The notes under the pieces: generated by a model | The model's input: only the letters and a program-made list of their open reading frames with translations | The model's database searches: none | What the model was told of the DNA's origin: nothing | Program-made: the position numbers and the translations under genes | Assembly (NCBI RefSeq): GCF_024166365.1 | Contig: NC_064826.1 | Coordinates: forward strand, 22,530,001 to 22,594,000 | DNA from: Elephas maximus indicus | Taxonomy: Eukaryota > Chordata > Mammalia > Proboscidea > Elephantidae | DNA length: 64,000 bases | Direction of reading: 5' to 3' | Shown: piece by piece, positions 10,761 through 22,604 of the stretch | Position numbering within the stretch: the first letter of the stretch is position 1 | How the letters are laid out: every line of letters begins with the position of its first letter

Positions 10761-11211
10761 TGTCGTGTATGGCATGAATTATTCCTATGAGACAGTAGTC
10801 ATGAAAATAGACTTTAAAATTTGGTTAAAAAAATATATATAACTCTAGCAGTAAGTCGAAATGTAAAACCCAATGTGCCTCAGAGAGGCCATCAAATCAA
10901 AGCTTTGGTTCTAACCACAGAATATCTAGACCAATATTGCTAGTGACATAGTCCACCGGGAAGGTGAAGGAGATGATAATGGTGAGATTTTTCTGGTAAA
11001 CCAGTTTTAAAGTGCAAGATTTTAAAATGAGACTCATAAAGAGGACAGATGACATCAGAATTCCAGCATTATGTCTATAAGCCAAGAAGTGTCTATAATT
11101 GTTGGTATGTTGCCTACCCCAGCTAATTATACTAGGTAGTAGGGGTAGAAGAGAATTCCTACATCCAAAGAGTTTTACAATTTATCAAAGATCAAACTTA
11201 AATACGAAGCT
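10761..11211. other. Unique sequence, no gene seen
   Basis: AT-rich sequence with no repeat family or coding signal recognised. Confidence 0.4.
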
Positions 11212-11440
11212 CGTGTGGTTTAGAGATGAGCTCTAAACCCACTTACTAGCTGTGTGACCTTATTTAATCTGCCTATTCCTTTATTTTTTTTTTATTCCTT
11301 AGTTGCCACATCTGTAAAATGGAAATAATGGTGGTTATCTCATAGGGTTGCAAGAGTTAAATGAATTCATCTGTATAGAGTGACTAGACTAGCGCTTGAC
11401 ATAAGCGAATGCTCAATACGTGTTAATTATCCATCATACA
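11212..11440 (+). mobile_element. MIR SINE
   Basis: Contains 'cccacttactagctgtgtgacctta', 'catctgtaaaatggaaataatgg', 'tctcatagggttgcaagagttaaatg' and 'gcgcttgacataagcgaatgctcaata', the MIR core and 3' end in order. A T-rich run interrupts the core. Confidence 0.88.
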
Positions 11441-11898
11441 AAACGATCCTGCAGAGAGTTGTGATGTCAGTGGTACATTGCATGAAAGCAGAAGAGCGGT
11501 AAGAGGAAAGTCCCTGAATTGTGTCAAAGCTACTGCTTGGAGAGATCAAGGAGTTAAACAACTTATTTTCAGAAAGAAGCTAAACTTTATAGTTGTTAAG
11601 ATTAAATATATGCCTGCAAAATGAAACATTTCACATTTTATTTCTCATGTCAAGACAGCATACACTGTAGACCCCCTACTCTACTCAACTCATCCTCCGC
11701 TTTGAGGAAGGACAGTCAATGGAGAAGACCTTTGTATTTCGACCATTAAAGTCTCCAGGGTGTCAAGCCCCAGAGCTAGGGTGATAAAGGTGCTCTTCCC
11801 TCCCATGTCTACCGCATCCTCGTCGTCACGCTGGACACATGTGGCTGGGGAGAGGCTCTCTGCTGTCCACTGCAGATCAGGAACACAACTCGACTACT
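11441..11898. other. Unique sequence, no gene seen
   Basis: No repeat or coding signal is recognised here. Confidence 0.4.
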
Positions 11899-12106
11899 AA
11901 AACACCAACTGCCGCTCGAGTCAACTCCAACTCATGGAGACCCCATGTGTGTCAGAGTAGAACTGTGCTCCATAAGGTTTTGAATGGCTGATTTTTTGAA
12001 CGTGGATTGCCAGGCCTTTCTTCTGAGGTACCTCTGGGTGGACTGGAACGGCTAACCTTTCAGTTAGCAGCCAAGCACTTAACCATTTGCACTAGGGATG
12101 TCACCT
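11899..12106 (-). mobile_element. AfroSINE, long type
   Basis: Antisense: 'aactgccgctcgagtcaactccaactcatgg' to 'agttagcagccaagcacttaaccatttgcac', with the CTTTCTTCTGAGGTACCTCTG body block. Confidence 0.9.
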
Positions 12107-14134
12107 TGGTTACTAATTCATTTTATTTCAATTTCCTCAACAACTTATTAGATTTTTCCAAAGATTTTACCACTAGTAACTCTGAGAACACACAGAGTTA
12201 AACAAATGGGGGAAATTCGCAGTTAAAAAGCAAAAGTCTGAAGTTTTACAAAATAAATGTTCCTCTTGGGGAAGATGATGAAATTCGAATTCCTAGCCTA
12301 CCGTGGAAAGAGAGGTGAGAAAAGGAAAAAAGGAAATGCCTTAGAAATACCTAATGAGTGTTTTGTTTGTGGCAGGCATGATATTCACATAGTTACAAAA
12401 TTCGAGTGGGCAAAATACACATGTATATATTCTTTAATCTTCTAGAACAAAACATTCTTTAATCTTCTAGAATAAAATAAATAGGGGAAAGGTAATTTTG
12501 GCAGTTCAGGGTAACTCAGTCACTGTCAAGTAGCATCCTCTTCCTCCTCTCCTCCCCTTCTCCCTGGCTGTGATCTAAGTCCCTGGGGGGCTGCTTCCAG
12601 GCCAGTGTGGAAGCCTCTTCCCTCCTCTCTCCAAGCCCCTCTCCTCCAGCCTCCTCTTTGTGTGGTGGGAAACTGGCTCTTACATCAACACAAATCCTTC
12701 CCACTCCCTGGTGTATTGTTTAAATACCAAAGCTTAGAGTCCTCTCAGCCTAGCTCTTCGTATTCAAGATCTTAAAATCCACCCCTTTTTCTGTCACAAG
12801 TGACTGACACTTAAAAGTCAGAACTTTCAAAGCTTCATTTTGAGCTTCAAATCTGAGAATTTGATTCTGTGCACACTGAGTTTCAGGATCAATAAAAGTA
12901 AAAGCTTTTTGGTGGTAAAAAGATGGGAAACCAAAGCTCTCTCTGCTCAGGGAGATGATAAAGAAACCATCACAGTTCTCCACACTTGTTGAACCAACAG
13001 GAGAGAAGGACTGAGGGAGACACCGTCCAGCATCTGGTGGTCAAGGGGTCATGTGTGGTGGGATGTGGGATGGCAGGAAGGGGGTCCGTTGTGCTGTGTT
13101 TCACAAGAGCTCTTTCAGAATGGGATAGATTTGGACCAAGAATCGGGAGCTGCAACAGTGATCCCATCTCAGTTCAAGTTCTGTTTAAGACCATCAGGCC
13201 TAATGCATGACCAGCAGCCTCTGGAAAACAGCCCTGTGTGGCAGCCAGGTTATGCTGCTGTGGTTATCGGGAACAGGCTCTTTCTGAGCACAGTCACAGG
13301 CAGAGGGAGATGCAGGGAGGAACAGCCATCAACAAACGTTGGAGCTTGTTACTGTTCCAGGGTTCACTAAGGGACATATTAAACGTCTACACAGGGTAGA
13401 ACAGGCGGCAGGCTACACTGACCTCTTCTGACCTATAGGAAACCACACCATCAGAATTTCTTTCTCTGAGGGGAGGCCAGTGTGATATAATTACCTCTCC
13501 ACAGTAGCTCTGTGGAGGCATTCCCAGCTCCAGCACTGCGCAGCTTGCAGCCTAGGTTTGTGAAAAGCACGGTTCTGCTTCCTTCATCTTCATTTTCTCT
13601 GCTTTGTTGGTCACCTCCTACCTCACCGCCAGCTCACACAGCTAAGCTGCGTTTCCTGGCCATCCCTCCCCCACACCAGCCTGGGAGGAAAGTGGGGTTT
13701 TAGTGCCTCATTATTACCTATAATTCCAGGCAACTGCAAAAACCCTGCTGTGCTGTAACTAAGGTTTGCTGCATGTGCAGAGCAGTCTTTTAGAGAAGTT
13801 AAAGATAAAAAATAAAACCCAGCAGAAAGCCTGTAATATTTTAACTGTTGTTTCTGCAAGTTTCCTTTCTACTAATCTATGAATGCAACCCTCTAATCAT
13901 ATGACTTTAAAGGTATATATTTTAAAGAGTAGCTAGAAGGTCAAGGTTAGCCTTCTCTTCTACTTTATTTAGGGATGCTAAGTGTATTATGAATCCTTGC
14001 AAGGACAGCTTCCATATATTGCTGTCCTCTGAGCATATGCCACTGAAGTCCCTTATTGGGGAGATGTTCCCATTTGAGCCTTATTTTATTATTCTGGTAG
14101 CTGCAACTGCTTGCATGAGGAAGAGAGAAGAGAC
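12107..14134. other. Unique sequence, about 2 kb, no gene seen
   Basis: No transposon is recognised. It includes a pyrimidine-rich tract at 12536-12660. Frames up to 105 codons near 13053-13370 have no conserved domain and overlap other open frames, so they are not called. Confidence 0.4.
12429..12478 (+). repeat. 25-bp tandem duplication
   Basis: 'attctttaatcttctagaa' occurs at about 12429 and again at about 12454, followed by A-rich sequence. Confidence 0.85.
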
Positions 14135-14365
14135 GAGAACTAATATGTATTGAGTGCCTCCTATGAGTGAGCCAATGTGTTAGGTGCTTAACTTTCATTA
14201 TCTTATTGATGACCTCCAACAATCGGGTAAGGTATAAATTAGTACATTTTATAGGCGAGGAAAAGGAGGCTCTGAGAAGTTAAGTAACTGGATCAAGGTT
14301 ACAGGGCTAGGAAGTCGGATCTGAACTCAGGATTGTCTGTCTCCAAAGCCTATGATCTTTTTGAC
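14135..14365 (-). mobile_element. MIR SINE
   Basis: Antisense MIR: 'tattgagtgcctcctatgagtg', 'attttataggcgaggaaaaggaggctctgagaagttaagtaac', 'aaggttacagggctaggaagtcgg', and 'gtctccaaagcctatgatc'. Confidence 0.9.
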
Positions 14366-14465
14366 TATGTTATGTGGTTGTAATGGTTAATTTTGTCAGC
14401 ATGGCTAGGCTATGGTGCCTAGAGATTTTTTTTTGAGTGTTTCAAATTCCGTTTCCTTCATAGTT

Positions 14466-14632
14466 ACAAAACTCTTTGTCATCAAGTAGATTCTGACTCA
14501 TAGCGACCCTGGAGGACAAAGTAGAACTGCCCCATAGGGTGTCCAAGGAGAAAAAGGAGAGGGTGGTGGATTTGAATTGCTGACCTTTTGGTTAGCAGCT
14601 GAGCTCTTAACTACTGTGCCACTAGAGCTCCA
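14466..14632 (-). mobile_element. AfroSINE, short type
   Basis: Antisense: 'gtcatcaagtagattctgactcatagcgaccc' to 'ctactgtgccactagagctcc'. An A/G-rich stretch replaces part of the middle. It is probably inserted within the L1 to its right. Confidence 0.85.
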
Positions 14633-16095
14633 AATTATTGATTTCATATTGGATGAGTTGTGTTTTTCTAGGTAGTCAATGTCAAATTTATGTGTATAGA
14701 GTTTTTTTTTTTTTGGTAGTGTTAAATTATTATTCTTTGATGTCTGCAAGGTCTGTAATGAGATCTCCTGTTTCATTCCTAATATTGATAATTTACTTGT
14801 GTTTTCTCTCTTTTTTCTTTGTCAATTTTATTGGTCTTTTCAAAGAACCAGCTCTTTGTGTCATTGATTTTCTGTTTTCAATTTCACTAACTTCTGCTTT
14901 TATTTTCTTTCTTCTGCTTGCTTTGGGCTTATGTTGCTTTTCTCCTTTTTCTAGGTTCTTGAGGTGAGAGTTTAGGTTACAGATTTGAGACTTTTCCTCT
15001 TTTTCTAAGGTGCGCATTTAGCACTACACATTCCCCTCTCTTTGCTGCTTTAGCTGTGTTCTATAAATTTTGATATATTGTATGTTCATTTTCATCCAGT
15101 TCAATACATTTTTTAATGTCCCTTGGACCTTTCTCTTTGACCCCTGGATTATTTAGAAGTGTGCTGTTTAGCTTCCAACTGTTTGAGATTCTCCTGTCAT
15201 CTTTCTATTACTGATTCTTTTCTGATCACAGAATAGACCCTATATGATCTCAATTCTTTTAAATTTATTGACATTTGTTTTACGGCCTAGGAGATGGCCT
15301 ATTTTGGTGTGTGTTCTGTGAACCCTAATAAGAATGTATTTTGCTGTTGTTGGGTGGAGTGTACCATAAATGTCAATTAGATCCTGTTGGTTGATGATAT
15401 TGTTGAATTTTTTCTATATCCTTGTTGATTTTCTGTCTAGTTGTTCTATTAACTATTGAGAGAGAGGTGTGGATATCTCCAACCACAACCATGGATCTAT
15501 CCATTTCTTCTCTTGGTTCTATCAGTTCTTGCTTCATTTATTTTGCAGCTCTGATATTTGCTATAATTTATGCTATGTTTGCTAAGATTTATTACATAGC
15601 ATTTATGATTGCTATGTAATCTTTGGTGGCTGACCCCTTTATCATTATATAAAGCCCCTCTCTATCTCTGGTAATTTTCTATGCTCTGAAGTCTGCTTTA
15701 TCCAATATCAATATAGCCACTCCTGCTTTCCTTTGCTATTTGTTTCTATGATATATATATATTTTTCATCCTTTTACTTTCACCTTGCCAACATTATTCT
15801 ATTTGAAGTGAGTTTCTTACAGACAGCACATAGTAAGGTCATGTCTTTTAATCCACCCTGCCAATCTCTGTCTTTTAACTGTTGTATTTAGATTATTTAC
15901 AGTCAATAAAATTGTTGATGTGTTAGGGTTTAAGTCTGCCATTTTATTTTTAGTTTTCAGCTTGTTCTCTCTGTTTTATGTTTCTCTGTTTCCTTTTTCC
16001 TGTCTTCCTGTGGGTTATTTGCCTTGCAAGAGTAGGTTTTGTTAGGGCTTTTTTGTCTGAACCCATTTGTGTTTCTGGTTTGTTGGCTTCTTCAG
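14633..16095 (-). mobile_element. Old L1 LINE, ORF2 5'-half, antisense
   Basis: Read on the plus strand it shows antisense L1 ORF2 landmarks in order: 'ggtcttttcaaagaaccagctcttt', 'gacccctggattatttagaagtgtgctgttt', 'agaatgtattttgctgttgttgggtggagt', 'tctgctttatccaatatcaatatagccactcctgctttc', and 'gccaatctctgtcttttaactg'. These span the RT-proximal to endonuclease coding regions. Numerous stops break the frame. Confidence 0.85.
14793..15017 (-). pseudogene. L1 ORF2 fragment
   Basis: A 74-codon minus-strand frame reads KSQICNLNSHLKNLEKGE and ends in KRPIKLTKKKERK. It is a lysine-rich stretch of L1 ORF2 between endonuclease and RT. It is the longest surviving piece of coding frame in this L1 copy and is not functional. 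Confidence 0.7.
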
Positions 16096-17223
16096 CTTCA
16101 AGTCTGTGATATATGAGGCAAAAAGAAAACCCAGATAACTCAACATCATGTCATTCCTTGCATTTTGAGGTCCTTGGCTCATCTCTTATTCTCTCCGCCT
16201 CTCAAAGTCTTCATATGTTTATGTTTATATGTAATGTCCAGGTTTTTCATTGTACTTACTGGGAGTAATTGGGAAAAATAAGTCTATTCCATATCCTGGA
16301 ACCACGAGTCTTCTACAAACTATTTTATAACAGAAAATGATTATATACTTAATGCACTGAGTGACAAACACGCTCCGAAAGCATGAGCCAGGGAGCGAAG
16401 ATCTCGTCTTCTGGCAGGAAGACCGACCATTGCACAGCTTTCCACCGAGCAGTAGGATACCCATAATAAACCGTTTCATTAAAAGCTTTGAAATACTTAA
16501 GTTGCCTCTTGCTTAATTTAAATAACCAACATCTGGCTATAGTCCATCTTGAACACACTGATGGTACCAATTTTAACATTATTATTCATGTTTGCTTGTT
16601 TGTTTCCTCGTAACAGAAGGAAAGTGCTTCTGTCCTGCAGGTTCCATAAATGGGCAAAGTCCATAAATGGGCAAAGTCTCTGCTCCTTCCACCTGCACAG
16701 TCCCCGCGCTGACACGTGAATATAAAGCTCTGTAACATGCGGAGGCTTTCCTCTTTAGCTTTCCTCACACCAGGAAACAATTTACAAAGAACCCATGGTT
16801 CTTGGCCTTCCTGTCCAGGCACGTGGCTATAGAATCATGGAACCAGTAAGTCTTAAATTTGCAATATTTTGGACAGAAATTCCTTCTTTTAGCTTCTTAC
16901 CACTCTCTCTCCCCTACAAAATAAAAGTTATAGGGTACAGTTAACTTTTTCTAAAAGCCTCTCAGAACACAGAATATAGCTGAGAACTCTTAAGAGACCT
17001 ATAAATTGTTTTTAAAATTTACTTCAGAATGGGATATTGATGTCTCCTGTTTGCCTCTTCTCCAGATTAGCAAGTAAACTATTTACTATCAGTTTATCAG
17101 TGGTTATACCTCAAACTTCTATAATATAGGGAGTTCATGCTGTAGCATTGTCTTTTTTAAAACTGTAAGCTCCTCAAGTATTACAGTTCAGTTTAATCCA
17201 GTAAGGATTTATCCAGGATCTAG
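16096..17223. other. Unique sequence, no gene seen
   Basis: No transposon is recognised. It includes a perfect 17-bp tandem duplication (listed separately). Minus-strand frames of 60-84 codons near 16225-16822 overlap in different frames and show no known motif. Confidence 0.4.
16644..16677 (+). repeat. Perfect 17-bp tandem duplication
   Basis: 'ccataaatgggcaaagt' occurs back to back at 16644-16660 and 16661-16677 without a mismatch, which suggests a recent slippage event. Confidence 0.95.
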
Positions 17224-17232
17224 AATGTGTTA

Positions 17233-17452
17233 GGAGTCCCTGACAGGCACAAATGGTTAAGTGCTCAACTACTAATGGAAAGGTTGGTGGTTTAAACTCA
17301 CCCAGAGGTGCCTCAGAAGGAAGGCCTGGTGATCTCTTCTGGAAGGTCACAGCCTTGAAAGCCCTATGGCACATAGCTCTACTCTGTAGCATGTGGGGTC
17401 GCTATGAGCTAGAATTGACTTGACGGTAACTGGTTTGGTTTTTGGTTTTTTT
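17233..17452 (+). mobile_element. AfroSINE, long type
   Basis: Head 'agtccctgacaggcacaaatggttaag', body 'aggaaggcctggtgatc', end 'agaattgacttgacggtaactggtttgg'. Flanked by a perfect AATGTGTTA duplication (17224-17232 and 17453-17461). Confidence 0.93.
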
Positions 17453-17789
17453 AATGTGTTACAGGCTCAGAGGAGTGAAAGATGAATGGCGTGTATCCTT
17501 GGCCTCCAGGGGTGCATAGCCTGGTAGGCGAGAGAGATGTGCAACTGTGAAAATAATTCTGACACAAGGAGAATGTTGGTAAGTGCCATAATGAGCGAAA
17601 AGGTATGATGTCTGGGATTTGCTTCAAAAGAAACCAGTACTGTTGGGGTTAGATAAAAAAGCTGGTTTAGAAGTTGATAATCATAGGGGCTCTTTTTTAA
17701 AGTGGAAGTTCACTCTGTCAGAAGGTACAGCTCGATGAGAACAGGGAAGGTGAAAAAAAAGCTGTGGACGCCTTTGCTAGGAAGCAGGG

Positions 17790-17965
17790 GCGGGTTAACC
17801 AACAAGCAAGGTACCTACGTGCTTAAATTAGGCAAGTTGTGCACCGGCTTACTTGTGCTTACTTTCTAACCTGTAGTGCACAATTTCAACCTAAATAACT
17901 TGCACTACAGGTTAGAAAGTAAGCACAAGTAAGCCCGTGTGTACCTTGCTTATTGGGTAATCTGT
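17790..17965. repeat. Compound palindrome with perfect 35-bp arms
   Basis: 17846-17880 is the exact reverse complement of 17901-17935, with a 20-bp loop. A second, outer inverted pair ('aacaagcaaggtac' near 17800 and 'gtaccttgcttattgggt' near 17941-17958) lies outside, and a third imperfect inverted match links about 17823-17844 with 17875-17898. The perfect core implies recent origin or active homogenisation. I do not recognise the family; a small palindromic DNA transposon is one possibility. Confidence 0.85.
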
Positions 17966-18349
17966 CCGGGCTAGGAAGTCACTGTGAGCTCTGAGAAAAG
18001 GGGAGTTTGTAGAATAGTGCAGAGCCCAGGGCGCGGGAGTGGAAGCTAGATTGCAAGTCTTCAAGACACGAGCAGTTAGGAAGTTCAAGAGCAAGTGCTA
18101 TCACGAGAATTTAATGGTGAAGAGAAATAGATAAGACAATTAAATAATGGGAAAAGCATGCACTTTTCTTTATTTGACAAATTTATACAAAATAATTTCA
18201 AGTTTAGAATTTTTCTGACAGGGAACTTAATATATACTTGTAGAAGTGAATATATAATTAGAAAAATGATAGGATGTTTAAACACTAAAAGTAATTACTT
18301 TCAGAGTTTCTTAGGATTTTGTCAACCATTGGATAGATATGTATATTAA
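17966..18349. other. Unique sequence, no gene seen
   Basis: No repeat family or coding signal is recognised between the palindrome and the L1 3' end. Confidence 0.35.
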
Positions 18350-19260
18350 CTTTTCATTTTGAAATAATTTAATCCTTACCAAAAAGTTGCAAAAGTCAGT
18401 CAAAGAATATCTCTAAGCCTTCCTCCCAGATTCCCAAAAGTTTACACTTTACCTAACAATAGCATAGTTATCGAAATCAGGAAAATAACATTGATATAAA
18501 TTTATTAACTAATATATACAGACCTTATTGAAATTTCATCACTTGTTCCACTAATGTTCCTTCTAGTTCAAAATCTAATCGAGAATCACATGTTACATTT
18601 AGTGACCAAGTCTCCTCGGTCTCCTTAAACCTGGGCCAGCTCCCCGGTCTTCTCAATTTGCCTTTGTCTGATGTTTCCTCATGATGCAACGCAGGTTATT
18701 CATTTTTAGCAAAAACACCGCAGAAGTGAAGATGCTTCCTTTTCAGTGCATCCCAGTGAGAGGCACATGGTAGTATCAGTTTGTCCCATTGCTGGTGATG
18801 TTAACCTCGATCACTTGCTTAAGGGGTTATCTGCCAAATTTCTCCATTGTCAAGTTGCTTTTTCTACTACGGTAATTAATAAGCATCTTGTTTGGGAATT
18901 TGGAAATACCCTGTCTGGCATCATACATTTACACACTAATTTTAGCATTTGTCATTGATTCTCCCCTGACACAATTATTATAGTGGGTCATTCCTTCATT
19001 CAACATTTCTTAGTTGGGATTCTACTGTAAGGAAGAGTTTTCTGTTCACCCCCATTTATTTATTACTTATGAATTTATTTATATCACTATGGACTCGTGG
19101 ATTCCTATTTTAATCTGTATGTTATAGTCCATTACTATCACTTTGTAGTTGTTCTTGCTCAAAGTGTCTCATATCTCACCATTGGGAGCGCCTTCAAGTT
19201 GGCCACTCTGTCCTTTTAGCGTATTTGCAGTTATTCCCTTTCGAAACAAGGATATCCTAA
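18350..19260 (-). mobile_element. Old L1 3'-UTR region, probably antisense
   Basis: Recognised by 'aaagttgcaaaagtcagtcaaagaat', 'atcgaaatcaggaaaataacattgatat', 'tttgtctgatgtttcctcatgatgcaacgcaggttat', 'gtcccattgctggtgatgttaacctcgatcacttg', and 'taattaataagcatcttg', which are landmarks of old mammalian L1M 3' ends. Orientation is inferred from family knowledge, not from a poly(A) tail. Confidence 0.75.
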
Positions 19261-20192
19261 AAGTATTAGCTCAGATGCTGAGAAGACACGAATCTGGAGG
19301 ATTCTGGAAGCTCATCTCTTCTCCTCTTTTAATAGTTTAGAAAGAAGCTGGTTCCTTGGGGTCAAGATGGTGCCACAGAAGAGCAAGTCATGCCAGAAGC
19401 TAAACTCAGGGGAGGCTAACAAGGCCATCTTGTCTACCAGGGAGCTCTCAATGTTTCATAGGTGTCCAGGTCTTTGCTGGCCCCTCAGTGCTTCTACAAC
19501 TATGTAAAGTGGCCCAGGAGCAGTGCTCTTCCTCAGGTGCACTTTCTATAGTGTGTCTGGTTATCAGGACCCAAGACTGCCTCAATGCAGAATAGCAAGA
19601 AGACGGGGCTCCTCTGCCGATTCTTTCCCTGTGGGCTTTTCCGAAAAACCTTATTTTACATTATGTGGTGTCCACGGCCTGCTTTCACAACAGGGCTCCT
19701 GCTGCAACCCTATCATTTAGATCTATCCATGTAGTTATTTTAAAGAATGTTAAAAGTTGCCTCATGAGGAAATTAATTACCATACATAATTTACCAAATA
19801 CATACACTGAAGCTCTGAAAGTCTTAACAATACTATATGTGAAATTCTATACTGATTTACATTATTTCTGCATTTTTATGGCATGAAAATGAACTCCTAC
19901 TCAAACATAATATTGTGAAAGAGTGAAAATGGATGAAAATGACGGTAAGCAACAATTAACTTGAGTACAACGTACAATAAAAAATTACTCAGTTCAAATT
20001 AAGTTTTTGGTGTATTTTAAATTAGATTATTTTGAGCATGGGCTATTAAGAAGCAAATATCAGTGCAAATTTACCAGTTTGTATGACAAATGTCTTCTTT
20101 AATTGCTTTTAATTTTTCTTTGTTTATATAATAGGGCTTCAGTTTTTCTTTAAAAATTGAGAAGCTAGGATCACATAACAATTTATTTCTAC
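19261..20192. other. Unique sequence, no gene seen
   Basis: A short segment 'gtcaagatggtgccacagaag' near 19362 looks like a start codon in good context, but the frame ends quickly and matches no family I know. The rest is AT-rich. Confidence 0.35.
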
Positions 20193-20205
20193 TTGAGAAT
20201 GTTTA

Positions 20206-20375
20206 GGGCCCTGGTGACGCAGTGGTTAAGAGTTCGGCTGCTAACCAAAAAAAAGGTCAGCAGTTCGAATCTACCAGCTGCTCCTTGGAAACCCTATGGG
20301 GCAGTTCTACTCCATCCTAAGGGTCGTTACGAGTTGGCATCGACTTGACAGCATCGAGTTAGGTTTTCAGTTTGG
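20206..20375 (+). mobile_element. AfroSINE, short type
   Basis: Head 'gggccctggtgacgcagtggttaag', B box 'agttcgaatctacc', box 'ctccttggaaaccctatggggcagttct'. A perfect 13-bp duplication TTGAGAATGTTTA flanks it (20193-20205 and 20376-20388), so it is one of the younger copies. Confidence 0.96.
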
Positions 20376-20435
20376 TTGAGAATGTTTATATTTTATAAGG
20401 TCTTGCTTTAATTTTTCAAGGGCCTCATAGACCCT

Positions 20436-20646
20436 TATAGACTAATTGCTAGAAAAGGACACCATGATTGTTAAAGCAGAGGGCCAACAGAAGCCCGCAA
20501 TGAGATGGATTGCCACTGTAGCCACAACAATGGACTCAAATATACCAACGATCATGAAGATGGTACAGGACTGGGCAATATTTCGTTCTGTTACATATAA
20601 GATCACTATGAGTTGAAACTGACTCAACGGCAGCTAACAACAACAA
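20436..20646 (+). mobile_element. RTE 3' end, strongly 5'-truncated
   Basis: Plus-sense RTE tail 'caatgagatggattgccactgtagccacaacaatgg' to 'gactcaacggcagctaacaacaacaa'. Flanked by CATAGACCCT at 20426-20435 and 20647-20656, a perfect 10-bp duplication. Confidence 0.9.
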
Positions 20647-20910
20647 CATAGACCCTAATGCATATGTTGTACTATTATGGCAGAGCAAGTCTGTGATGGA
20701 GGACCCTGAGATTCTTGGCATCTAAAAGAAGGCAGAGGCTTTGTAAGGCGAAAAGAGGCAAAGGGATATGCTTTAAGGGACAGGAGGAAAAAGGAAAGCT
20801 ATTTCGAGGAGGAAAATTTAATATCTACTCAGGATCAAAATCATAATTGGTTCTGTAAGGTTGAAAGTAGATAATGCAGAGTCTCAATTTTTGATTAAAC
20901 TATGTCTATA

Positions 20911-21116
20911 AGGAGCCCTGGTAATGCAGTTGTTCAGTGCTTGGATGCTAACCAAACGGTCAGCAGTTCAAAGTGCTCTATGGGAGAAAGATGCAGCTGT
21001 CTGTTTCCCCCAGACTTTACAGCCTTGGAAACCCTATGGAGCAGTTCTACTCTATCCTTTGAGGTCCCTCCCTGTAAGTCAGAATCGACTTGACAGCAAT
21101 GAATTTGGTTTGGTAT
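20911..21116 (+). mobile_element. AfroSINE, short type with internal insert
   Basis: Head 'aggagccctggtaatgcagttgttcag', then 'tgctctatgggagaaagatg', 'actttacagccttggaaaccctatggagcagttct', end 'cgacttgacagcaatgaatttgg'. Confidence 0.9.
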
Positions 21117-21129
21117 GTAGTGTATGCAT

Positions 21130-21485
21130 GATATAGCCTGGTAGGGTTGAGTTGAGGCTTTGCAATCAGACAGACCTGGGTTTAGTACTGACTGTGAAAG
21201 GCCTAGTCATTTCTTTGTGAAAAATCAGCCACCAAAAACCCCATGGAACACAGTTTTCTTCTGACACACATAGAGTCACCATGAGTTGGAATCACTCAAC
21301 AGCAGCTGGTGGTGGTGGTGGTAGTGATGGTGTGACCTCAAACAAGTTCCTGAACCTCCCTGAGGCTTATTTAAAATGGACAATGCTTGTAGTACCAAAT
21401 TGGATCATACTCATAAATAGCTTAGCACAGTGAGTAGACCATAATCAACCCTCTGTAAGTGTGAGCCGTTGCCATTACCTGACAC
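21130..21485 (+). mobile_element. MIR SINE split by an AfroSINE fragment
   Basis: 5' part 'tttgcaatcagacagacctgggtttagtactg'. The 3' part after 21325 reads 'gtgtgacctcaaacaagttcctgaacctccctgaggc' and 'tcataaatagcttagcacagtgag'. An AfroSINE 3' half lies between. Confidence 0.82.
21219..21325 (+). mobile_element. AfroSINE 3' half plus GGT repeat
   Basis: 'gaaaaatcagccaccaaaaaccccatggaacacag' to 'gagttggaatcactcaacagcagctgg' with a (GGT)n run at the end. The head is missing. Confidence 0.85.
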
Positions 21486-22604
21486 CAAACAATTGGGCAG
21501 TCATTTAGTTACACATTTGATATCAGTCTGAGACTATCAGAATGAAAGTGATGCCAATAAAAATGATCAGTAGTTTTGTGGTTTTACAGAAACATGGTGC
21601 GGGCTCCATTTACATACATAAATGAATCTGAGACTTTAAAAGCTCCCTGCCTGGGGCATTCCCAAGGATCTTGCCTTGCATATATCCGGACTAACTTAGT
21701 TATAGCCACTGAGCTGGAGCTATGGATTAATTAGTGCCTGAGAAGCTGACATTTAAAGAACGTGCATGGAGATTAGAAGGTGGGAGAACATTGCTGGTGA
21801 GGGCAGGACTGTTGGAGAACGCTACCTTTTCTTATGGGAAGTTTGGCCAGTTGAAGTTGAGATGAATGTGAGTTGATTTAACATGGCTGGTGGTATCATT
21901 TAGCTATTTCTTAAGGCTTTTGAAGACTTCACTTTAAGCTGTAACTTTAGATCCTGTGGGCTGAGCAAATGCTTTCGGGTACTCAGTATGAGTAATGTCC
22001 TTCTGTAGCCTGGGCCATAAAAAAAAAAAAAAAAAATTTTATCGAATATTGCTCTAGTGGCCTGGAAGAGGCAATATATCTCTGAGTGTGCACATGGGAT
22101 GTACATTAATGCCAGAGGCTCTGGTTCAGTAACCAAAAACATACTCAGAGCTTAACATGAAAGTCCCAGTGGGAAACAGGTTTAAATAATATCTAGAGAG
22201 CCCTCCTCAAACCAGCTACCAATCAGCTCCCAAGGTGTTGATGCCGTTCATGCTCAGAGCAAAGCTCTACCTCCACTCATCTGGGATCAGGATTACTACT
22301 CACTGTAATTTTCAGTGAAACCAGTCATATCTTTGCTCTCATAGTAGTAACTGCAGCCGAGTTCTCGTGGTCTGAGTTGTTTGGATGTTGGTACAGATGC
22401 TATGTTGCACGTGTTTTAGGGTATTTTGCATTTTTCCATGAGTGCCCCCAAGCCATTGGTCTAGGGTGATATTGCCTTGGCTAGCGTTTCACTGCTCTCA
22501 CCACTCCTGGAACCATTTGAAGCATAGGACAGCTGCTTTGTTATTCTTTTCCCCACCAAATTATCAGACCAATAGCTCAATTAGGAGGAAATGCTAACTT
22601 TTAT
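21486..22604. other. Unique sequence, no gene seen
   Basis: About 1.1 kb. Includes an A-rich run near 22019-22036. No recognised repeat or coding motif. Confidence 0.4.

Noticed and set aside
19362-19500. Possible processed ribosomal-protein pseudogene starting 'aagatggtgccacagaag'
   Set aside because: Only the start context looks familiar; the translation soon diverges and matches no ribosomal protein I can name.
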